A stretch of DNA of 38,405 nucleotides from a virus. Under the pieces are notes generated by a model, which did no database searches, was not told the origin of the DNA, and saw only the letters and a list, made by a program, of their open reading frames with translations. The stretch is taken from the IMG/VR virus record IMGVR_UViG_3300046028_004103, positions 1 to 38,405 of that record; one strand, given 5' to 3'. The translations under genes were made by a program, and so were the position numbers. Below, one piece after another: positions 33,250 to 38,405 of this stretch. The number at the start of each line of letters is the position of its first letter. Position 1 is the stretch's first letter.

Positions 33250-34293
33250 TTAACCTTCACAGAATAAAGGTCTTTGCCCTACTACACCATACTTGGAATG
33301 AACCAAGAAATAGGCTTGGCATGGTGGCTCTGCACCGAATGAAAGACTGTAGGCGCTAGGTCCGACAGTGCTACCATTAACGATGTATGAACGCCCAATC
33401 GCAGCTGGGGTGTATGTATGGTAATGTCCGCAACATGTAAGATCAGCTTTGATTTGCTTATCCCAACGTTGTGACACAACTTTCCACAAAGGCCCGTGAA
33501 CACCGCCCATACCATCTTGATACCTCCACCCTTGATGCCCATGATTAAACCGTATGGTCTTGTCATAACACTTTAGGTAACTGTGGTAGGAGTTGTCGAG
33601 TTGGAATGTTATACGCTTCTCATGGGCAAAAATAGCCCTTACAGCGTGATACATCATCCACTCCAGAGAATGCTCCTGTTCGCTTGACACATTCACTGGC
33701 TTTGAACTACCACTAAGCCTACTGTGGTTCCCAACTGAGGTTACAACATGTATCTTGAGCTTTGGTTCATTTTGTAAAAGGAACGTCAGACCAGACACAA
33801 TTATATCCTGAGCAAACATACAGGCAGTAATCGGAGGAAACGCAACCGAGGCATCGTGCATGGTAGAGGAAGTGAAGAAATCACCGCCTAACCATACAAC
33901 TAAGTCATCTACATTTGTCTCATGTCTATCAACACGAATAAAACGTAAACAGCGATCAAAGATTGTTGCAACACGTCTTCTAGATATTTCAGGAGTGTGT
34001 TCATTTAATCCATTGACCTTATGCTTTGGTATCAATTCATCGCAATGTATATCAGACAGAAGTAGAAATGCTGTTGCATTACCACTTTTTCCTACTATTT
34101 TATGCTTTATTTCATAAATAGTAGGCGTGTAAGACATGACTTGAAGTGCTTGAGACAGTGCAGTTTGAGACTTTTCAAGCTCATCCTGTATTGCTTTATA
34201 CTTCTTATCAGTGTTTTTAAGCTCATTTGCTTTTGCACGAAGCTGGCTCTCAAGCCTAGCTTCAACTTTCACTTTGCTTGGCTTAGTTGCCAT
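33250..34293 (-). CDS. Calcineurin-like metallophosphoesterase (347 aa)
   Basis: After an N-terminal coiled coil (residues about 10-52), the catalytic domain carries the metal ligands in order: DIHCDE (D81, H83), GGDFF (D138), GNH (N189, H190), HGH (251-253) and GHYH (289-292). This is the calcineurin-like two-metal phosphoesterase fold, related to Mre11/SbcD and phage DNA-processing phosphatases. AAGGAG precedes the ATG, and GC content is about 50% in the lines I counted. The substrate is not known; the coiled coil suggests it forms a complex. Confidence 0.83.
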   Translation of the reverse strand: MATKPSKVKVEARLESQLRAKANELKNTDKKYKAIQDELEKSQTALSQALQVMSYTPTIYEIKHKIVGKSGNATAFLLLSDIHCDELIPKHKVNGLNEHTPEISRRRVATIFDRCLRFIRVDRHETNVDDLVVWLGGDFFTSSTMHDASVAFPPITACMFAQDIIVSGLTFLLQNEPKLKIHVVTSVGNHSRLSGSSKPVNVSSEQEHSLEWMMYHAVRAIFAHEKRITFQLDNSYHSYLKCYDKTIRFNHGHQGWRYQDGMGGVHGPLWKVVSQRWDKQIKADLTCCGHYHTYTPAAIGRSYIVNGSTVGPSAYSLSFGAEPPCQAYFLVHSKYGVVGQRPLFCEG

Positions 34294-34330
34294 TTCATAC
34301 TCCTTAAAAGTTAATGTACTGCCACTTTTA

Positions 34331-34364
34331 ATAGTATACTATATGTAGTATCAAGCAAGATACT
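34331..34364. promoter_or_regulatory. Palindromes upstream of the phosphoesterase gene
   Basis: A perfect 12-bp palindrome ATAGTATACTAT (34331-34342) and a hairpin AGTATC-N6-GATACT (34347-34364) lie 40-70 bases upstream of the ATG. The minus strand also has TTGATA and TATACT-like boxes here, but with poor spacing. They could be an operator over a promoter. No gene is called between 34294 and 34497. Confidence 0.4.
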
Positions 34365-34452
34365 TATACACATATGACTATAAAACACAGAATATTCCTG
34401 ATATATAGGGACATAAAGAAATGGCTTGTCAAGATACAAAAAGAGGATGAAA

Positions 34453-34536
34453 TGGTATAATGGTATGGCAGTAGCAGGATACCTTGCTACTTGCATCTCA
34501 TACCAGAGAGGCATCAAGCGCAATTTGCGCTTTTTG
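34453..34536 (+). ncRNA. Candidate small RNA with extended -10 promoter and intrinsic terminator
   Basis: An extended -10 box TGGTATAAT (34453-34461) is followed at the expected start by a hairpin (about 34468-34494). The hairpin pairs GCAGTAGCAGG with CCTTGCTACTTGC and has two bulges. The RNA would end at a 7-bp GCGC stem (34516-34532) with five Ts. It would be about 70 nt and antisense to the 3' end of the 58-aa gene. No good -35 is visible. The lower part of the terminator is also coding on the minus strand, so this call is tentative. Confidence 0.4.
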
Positions 34537-34674
34537 TTTTGCCCATTTTTTAGTACGAATATCAGGACGCTTTGCCAATGGTAAAAAAGTGCAATCTTTA
34601 CACTGTACTCTTCCTCTGTTATGTAAACTCTTTGTGTCTTTTTTACACCAATAGCATTTACGAAGCCAGGTCAT
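34498..34674 (-). CDS. Zinc-ribbon basic protein, last gene of the leftward arm (58 aa)
   Basis: The ATG at 34674 overlaps the stop of the resolvase-like gene (ATGA), so translation is coupled. The product has two C-x-x-C pairs (CYWC, CKDC) and a basic tail (KRPDIRTKKWAKQKAQ), consistent with a small zinc-ribbon that binds nucleic acid. The 3' end overlaps the candidate RNA on the other strand. Confidence 0.6.
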   Translation of the reverse strand: MTWLRKCYWCKKDTKSLHNRGRVQCKDCTFLPLAKRPDIRTKKWAKQKAQIALDASLV

Positions 34675-35036
34675 AGTTGTATTACTTCTATAGCTATCTC
34701 TTCTGCTCTATCACTTGTTATTCCTTTTGTCTCATGTAAGAAATCATCAATATCTATAATAGCCATGATCTTTGGATAACGGATCACAATGTACGCATAT
34801 GCATTTCTCATAAAGATATAGTCTGCTATACCGGTAGTACCTACAGTACGCATCAGGTTACCTTTGTCTCCCTTACAAGCAAGAGCATGGTTACGCTGTT
34901 CCTCTTTTAACTCACGAAGGGAGAAAGTGTTAGAACCTCTGGTGTCTTTCATCTCAAACGTGCAACTATCAAACTTCTTGTAGTTAGCTTTTAACCAGTG
35001 GCGAAATATAAGTGATGAATTAGCTTCTTGTTTCAT
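34671..35036 (-). CDS. RecU-like Holliday-junction resolvase/PD-(D/E)XK nuclease (121 aa)
   Basis: The core FDSCTFEMKDTRGSNTFSLR contains an E-x-K pair in the position of the RecU-type catalytic motif. It is followed by LKEEQRNHALAC, the conserved Q-containing helix, and beta strands AYIVIRYPK. It would resolve branched DNA before packaging. It overlaps the helicase gene by four bases and is coupled to the 58-aa gene. Family identity is from motif order only. Confidence 0.62.
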   Translation of the reverse strand: MKQEANSSLIFRHWLKANYKKFDSCTFEMKDTRGSNTFSLRELKEEQRNHALACKGDKGNLMRTVGTTGIADYIFMRNAYAYIVIRYPKIMAIIDIDDFLHETKGITSDRAEEIAIEVIQL

Positions 35037-36271
35037 ATTACTTTAGTATACGTTGCTAGTTGAAAGTCATTCTTTGACTCTAGTGCTTTATAAACAGCTT
35101 TGTCTATCTCACCGGAGAGTAAATATACATACAAATTTTTCTGTAGGTTATTAATTCTTAGGGTTCTTCCTTGTGACTGATTCAAGTCCACATAGGAATA
35201 GCTCTGTGAGGCGTAAATTGTGCATCTGAACGACGGTAACTCGTATCCTGCACTAATTGTACTTTGGATTATTACAACGCAGTCTGATAGGCTTTCTGCA
35301 AGGATCATAGCTTCTCCACGGTCCTTTGTAGCTCCGGTAATAGTGATAACAGGACAAATGGAAGTAAAGTGCTTCTCTATCTGCTCAATCTGCTCTGTAT
35401 ACTTTGCGAATACTAACACCTTACCGAACTCTTCACGTAGGTTTTCTATTACTTCTAGCTTACCTGTAGCAAAGACTTCTGACTTTGAGTATTCATCACC
35501 CTTAAGCACTCCTTGCTCTATCTGGTGCTTCTTACCTGTAGCAACAAGTGGATCTGGATATTCAAATGGTATCTCTCGTAGTCTGTCTATCTGCTGCTCA
35601 GTAAGTGGTACATTAACTATCTTATGTGTCTGATCTGGTACATCTACCCAGTCATCGAGTTTTCCGGTAACTCCGAGTGACTGTACAACTTTTCCTAGTC
35701 TTTCTTGTGTCGCTGTGTCTTTCTTAGGCATCCAGATCTCTCTATGATTCATATTCACAGGTGTATAGTAAATAGACCTGAATTGATAATAGTCCCAGTC
35801 CTTACCTAGTAGTAGCCCTGTAGCATATACAGCAAGAGGATTCTTTACCGGTGTTGCTGTTAGTAGGTAAAGTCTATCAGGGTTAGTCTGACGTATGAAG
35901 TTGATACAAGCATCAAAGATCTGCGAGGTCTTTGGCTTCGGTTGCTTGTTCTTGTATACCAGTGACGGTTGTATACCTGTAAGATTATGTATTTCTTCAA
36001 GAATAACAGTATCGTATCTACAATATTTATCCCAGTCTCTTCTAAAATCTTCTTTAGATACAACTGTTAGATCTAAATTTATATTAAGTTTTTCTAGATT
36101 CTTTTCCCATACTTTATCATCACGAACAATCTTAGGTACTACTACTAAAGTTTTTCCTCTTGATAACATTAACGTAGTGGCAGTTTTTCCGGATCCGGTA
36201 GACCAAAAAATACCAGTTTTTTTAGGATCTAAATTTATTATATCCTGTTGATGTTTATATAGTTGTAGCAT
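35033..36271 (-). CDS. Superfamily 2 DNA helicase (412 aa)
   Basis: It carries the SF2 motifs: GSGKT (Walker A, 26-30), LEEIH (DEAH-like Walker B with Glu in the first position, 91-95), TATP (motif III, 138-141) and a C-terminal QSQGRTLRI (motif VI). Its length is typical of phage replication/recombination helicases. The start at 36271 lies inside the end of the upstream endonuclease gene. It works with the PrimPol, ssDNA-binding and resolvase proteins of the same arm. Confidence 0.87.
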   Translation of the reverse strand: MLQLYKHQQDIINLDPKKTGIFWSTGSGKTATTLMLSRGKTLVVVPKIVRDDKVWEKNLEKLNINLDLTVVSKEDFRRDWDKYCRYDTVILEEIHNLTGIQPSLVYKNKQPKPKTSQIFDACINFIRQTNPDRLYLLTATPVKNPLAVYATGLLLGKDWDYYQFRSIYYTPVNMNHREIWMPKKDTATQERLGKVVQSLGVTGKLDDWVDVPDQTHKIVNVPLTEQQIDRLREIPFEYPDPLVATGKKHQIEQGVLKGDEYSKSEVFATGKLEVIENLREEFGKVLVFAKYTEQIEQIEKHFTSICPVITITGATKDRGEAMILAESLSDCVVIIQSTISAGYELPSFRCTIYASQSYSYVDLNQSQGRTLRINNLQKNLYVYLLSGEIDKAVYKALESKNDFQLATYTKVI

Positions 36272-36875
36272 ATATTTGTTTTAAAACATTTTCTAAGTTA
36301 GACATCACTTCTTTATTTTTAAATCTAATAATTGTCCATCCTAAAGTATTTAAAAAATCTGTTTTCTTTTTATCTTGTTCTTTTCTAATAAATAAATTAT
36401 GACTTTCTCCATCCACTTCTATACCAAGCATCATTTTAGGATTAGCTATATCTATTTTATAACAAGTTGGATATTTTTTATTTACCTTTGGTTCTTTAGT
36501 TGGAACTACGTGTTCTGCATACCATCCTTCTCCTAATGCTGTTAGTAAAACTCTTTGTGGTATTGGCATTTCCTCTCCATTTCCACCTCTTACTCTTGGT
36601 TTTGTGCCTAATGCTTTATTTGTTGCTATAGCTTTTTCTTTTACTCCTTCCATCCACATTGGATTATTAACTTTCATTCTCTCAGAAGAAGCTTTAGATA
36701 TTTTTTCTATATTATCTTTTACTACTTTTTTAAATATATTACTTTTATGTTTTTTATGACATTCATCTGAACAAGTTTTCTTATAATCTCCAAATAATCC
36801 ACCATGATGCCAGTATCTTTGTGTTGGTTTACTACATATTAAACATAATAATGGTAATTTTTTACTTATCTTCAT
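36255..36875 (-). CDS. Vsr/DUF559-type homing endonuclease (206 aa)
   Basis: The N-terminus has zinc-finger cysteines (CLIC and CSDEC). The middle resembles NUMOD-like DNA-binding segments (SSERMKVNNPMWMEGVKEKA). The C-terminal nuclease has IDIANPKMMLGIEVDGESHN and DFLNTLGWTIIRFKNKEV, a Vsr/DUF559-like PD-(D/E)XK fold. It sits between the ssDNA-binding gene and the helicase gene and overlaps the helicase start by 17 bases. It is AT-rich and has its own leaderless promoter, as expected of a mobile homing gene. Confidence 0.8.
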   Translation of the reverse strand: MKISKKLPLLCLICSKPTQRYWHHGGLFGDYKKTCSDECHKKHKSNIFKKVVKDNIEKISKASSERMKVNNPMWMEGVKEKAIATNKALGTKPRVRGGNGEEMPIPQRVLLTALGEGWYAEHVVPTKEPKVNKKYPTCYKIDIANPKMMLGIEVDGESHNLFIRKEQDKKKTDFLNTLGWTIIRFKNKEVMSNLENVLKQIYATTI

Positions 36876-36881
36876 ACTCCT

Positions 36882-36910
36882 ATTATATAATGTTTATGTG
36901 CATAATGCAA
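36882..36910 (-). promoter_or_regulatory. Leaderless promoter of the Vsr-type endonuclease gene
   Basis: On the minus strand, TTGCAT (36910-36905) and TATAAT (36887-36882) are exactly 17 bases apart, and the ATG at 36875 follows after six bases. AGGAGT lies between them but would be too close and not transcribed as a leader. Confidence 0.7.
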
Positions 36911-36930
36911 CTGGTATTATAATCTTATTC

Positions 36931-36949
36931 CTATCCCCATAAGGGATAG
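36931..36949. terminator. Stem-loop after the ssDNA-binding gene
   Basis: CTATCCC and GGGATAG form a 7-bp stem with a five-base loop, just after the stop of the upstream gene. There is no T tract on the minus strand, so it may pause or protect RNA rather than terminate. Confidence 0.4.
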
Positions 36950-36956
36950 AGTAAAA

Positions 36957-37643
36957 CTAGAAATCTCCTTTCTTAGCTGCACCTGTAACTGGATCGTAAC
37001 TAGCATCTTGTGACCAATCAGTATCTTCAAGCTTAAGTGTTTCAGTAATCTTCTCAATCATGAATAGTCTTGCTTGCATGAAGTACATCTTCCACTCATC
37101 CGTACTGATAGTCTTACCAGCCTTAGCCTTTGGAGCATCAGGATAACCATTGATATTCTTAGTCTCCTTACCTTCCCCCTCTTGGAAGTATGACTTTAGT
37201 TTATCACCTTGTGGCTTACCATCTTCACCAATAAAGAAGTTCTGATAGACTGACATACCTTTGCGAGTCTTACCTTTATCATCAATAAAAGAATACGGTA
37301 CTAACTTTACAGGTAGATCCATATTCACAGCGAGTAACTTCTTCATCATGTCTTCTCCGAATGGTTGCGCTGTTGCTAGTGAAATAATAAGTGGCTCATC
37401 TTCACCATCAGTGATCGTGATATTGAGATTCTTACCGTAGTCACCTTCGTGGAACTCTACTTTTGAAATGAGTCCTGATACTTCAGTGATTACTTTCTCC
37501 CACTTGAAACCTTCCTCACCGGTAGATGTCTTGTACACTCTTTTACGAGCACCTTCTGTACCTTCATCTACTGTCATGTGGAACTTACCGTCTGCGAGAA
37601 CTGATAAAAATGTACCCTGATCCACTGCTTCTTTATATGCCAT
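36957..37643 (-). CDS. Probable single-stranded DNA-binding protein (228 aa)
   Basis: The N-terminal 130 residues have an OB-fold-like series of beta strands (KFHMTVDEGTEGARKRVYK, KNLNITITDGEDEPLIISLA). The C-terminus has an acidic tail that could bind partners, as in phage SSBs. It lies downstream of the TGTAAGCACGA promoter and starts the group with helicase and resolvase genes. The role is inferred from fold and neighbours; I see no signature that would exclude other OB-fold functions. Confidence 0.55.
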   Translation of the reverse strand: MAYKEAVDQGTFLSVLADGKFHMTVDEGTEGARKRVYKTSTGEEGFKWEKVITEVSGLISKVEFHEGDYGKNLNITITDGEDEPLIISLATAQPFGEDMMKKLLAVNMDLPVKLVPYSFIDDKGKTRKGMSVYQNFFIGEDGKPQGDKLKSYFQEGEGKETKNINGYPDAPKAKAGKTISTDEWKMYFMQARLFMIEKITETLKLEDTDWSQDASYDPVTGAAKKGDF

Positions 37644-37702
37644 ATATTTATTTTGAGTAGTCCATTGGACAACTGATTATTTGTTTAATTACCCACTTCT
37701 TT

Positions 37703-37730
37703 AGTATATCTTATCGTGCTTACAAGTCAA
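37703..37730 (-). promoter_or_regulatory. Promoter with TGTAAGCACGA element, for the ssDNA-binding gene
   Basis: On the minus strand, TTGACT (37730-37725) abuts TGTAAGCACGA (37724-37714), and TATACT (37708-37703) completes a 16-base spacer. Transcription would start near 37696, giving a leader of about 50 bases. This copy has the best -35 and -10 boxes of the four sites. Confidence 0.75.
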
Positions 37731-37739
37731 TGTGTATAA

Positions 37740-37985
37740 CTATATTTTTGATTCACAAAAATCTCTAAATCTACATAGTTCATCTATAAAATGATAAAAA
37801 TCTTTTTTAGACATTTCAATATTTATCTGTCTGTTACTTATATCGTTATCTTCGTGAGATACTAGTGTAAAATAACCATCTTTCATATTATCATTAGTTT
37901 CTAAAGTAAAACCTTCGTCTCCTATATATAGATTATTTTTCAAACTAATACCTAAATCAACACTATTTTCTAAAATTGTTTTCAT
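37740..37985 (-). CDS. Hypothetical protein overlapping the nuclease gene (81 aa)
   Basis: I do not recognise this protein. It is acidic and beta-rich in the first half (NLYIGDEGFTLETND) with a C-terminal helix (KKDFYHFIDELCRFRDFCES). Its start overlaps the stop of the nuclease gene by four bases, so the two are coupled. The next promoter begins just downstream. Confidence 0.55.
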   Translation of the reverse strand: MKTILENSVDLGISLKNNLYIGDEGFTLETNDNMKDGYFTLVSHEDNDISNRQINIEMSKKDFYHFIDELCRFRDFCESKI

Positions 37986-38405
37986 ATATGTTTTTGTGCG
38001 TACTCTAGCATTTCAGATCTTATTTGTAAGATCTCCTTCTTTAAGTTGTTAATATCTTTCACTGTTCTCTTTGTCGAGTAACTCTTAAGCGTAAACGGAT
38101 CTACTAGCTGTACATCATCATTCTCATCAGTCTCTGTCTCAAGGTGATGGAGGTTGCACGTTACATCCTTCGGCTTTATCTTATGCGCTAAGTTTAAGAG
38201 CATGTAATAAAATGTAAGCTGTCCATGCTTGTCTACCTTACCTTGTGACCATCCATACTTCCTACTTGTCTTGTACTCTTCAATGATTAGTACATCTGGA
38301 CAAAAGCTGTCAAAGTAACCTACCATCTTTATTCCTTTATACTCTGCTTCTACACCATACTCCATCACTGACTGACGTGGTACTGTTGGTAGGAATGTTG
38401 GATTC
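37982..38405 (-). CDS. Cas4/RecB-like nuclease, C-terminal part (gene begins at 337)
   Basis: This is the second part of the gene that starts at 337. It includes the E-Y-K catalytic motif (IIEEYKTS), followed by HGQLTFYYML, where Q and Y lie in the position of the Q-x-x-x-Y motif of Cas4/RecB nucleases. The C-terminus is a charged helix (VKDINNLKKEILQIRSEM). Bases beyond 38277 repeat the start of the window, so this portion overlaps the first feature. The final two bases (38404-38405) do not match the first copy. Confidence 0.75.
   Translation of the reverse strand, partial: NPTFLPTVPRQSVMEYGVEAEYKGIKMVGYFDSFCPDVLIIEEYKTSRKYGWSQGKVDKHGQLTFYYMLLNLAHKIKPKDVTCNLHHLETETDENDDVQLVDPFTLKSYSTKRTVKDINNLKKEILQIRSEMLEYAQKHI
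38278..38403. repeat. Terminal overlap, copy 2 (identical to 1-126)
   Basis: These 126 bases duplicate the window start. They differ only after this point, where the window ends with TC instead of CA. This is an assembly overlap of a circular genome. Confidence 0.9.

Noticed and set aside
32957-33253. Plus-strand frame of 98 codons in the island
   Set aside because: It overlaps the zinc-finger gene at 32905, which has a ribosome site, and runs through the terminator.
34311-34523. Minus-strand frame of 70 codons before the phosphoesterase
   Set aside because: It crosses palindromes, the candidate RNA and the coupled zinc-ribbon gene; the composition is not protein-like.
1-38405. Recoded stop codons (UGA or UAG)
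   Set aside because: All long genes end normally and there are no in-frame stops inside conserved domains.
1-38405. tRNA genes and CRISPR arrays
   Set aside because: No cloverleaf with T-loop sequence and no regularly spaced repeats were seen by eye; a covariance search was not possible.

Overview
The window is one complete, short-tailed (podovirus-like) phage genome in circular form. Bases 1-126 recur at 38278-38403, and one nuclease gene reads through the join in frame, so the true unit is about 38,277 bp. The genome is AT-rich outside one island and uses the standard stop codons. It encodes a full capsid, packaging, ejection and lysis set but no recognisable integrase or repressor, so it looks lytic. 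Most genes have no Shine-Dalgarno sequence; many starts are preceded by AATAT, giving AATATATG. Several promoters place a TATAAT box only 6-9 bases before the ATG, which implies leaderless mRNAs. The host must tolerate SD-less initiation. The repeated VGIGT tail-fibre motifs and the type of lytic transglycosylase would fit a Patescibacteria/CPR host, but that is a weak inference.

Layout on the circle: a divergent control region at about 5,420-5,900 separates two arms. The minus-strand arm runs leftward from 5,419 through coordinate 1 and on from 38,405 to 34,498. It holds a PrimPol-helicase, a series of very small proteins, a membrane-anchored lytic transglycosylase, a Cas4/RecB-like nuclease, a probable ssDNA-binding protein, an SF2 helicase and a RecU-like resolvase. 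The plus-strand arm (5,901-31,955) holds terminase, portal, scaffold, capsid, head-tail connector, tail nozzle, two probable internal/ejection proteins, two collagen-like fibres, a LamG/glycine-rich protein, a coiled-coil membrane protein, an amidase endolysin and a holin.

The capsid gene is split by a group I intron (12166-12903) whose P8 loop carries an HNH endonuclease. Three more HNH genes and one Vsr/DUF559-type endonuclease are scattered as free-standing homing genes, several with their own promoter on the start codon.

The arms converge on an island at about 32,040-34,300 that is unlike the rest. It is richer in GC, every gene has a good AGGAG ribosome site, and it encodes five small zinc-ribbon-type proteins, a small secreted protein and a calcineurin-like phosphoesterase. 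It is either a recent acquisition or an assembly join.

The most notable regulatory signal is an 11-base element, TGTAAGCACGA. It lies inside or beside the promoters of the four main transcription units and links early and late arms. The divergent region also has a perfect 20-bp inverted repeat and repeated GGACACCCC elements with long G tracts, and is my candidate replication origin.
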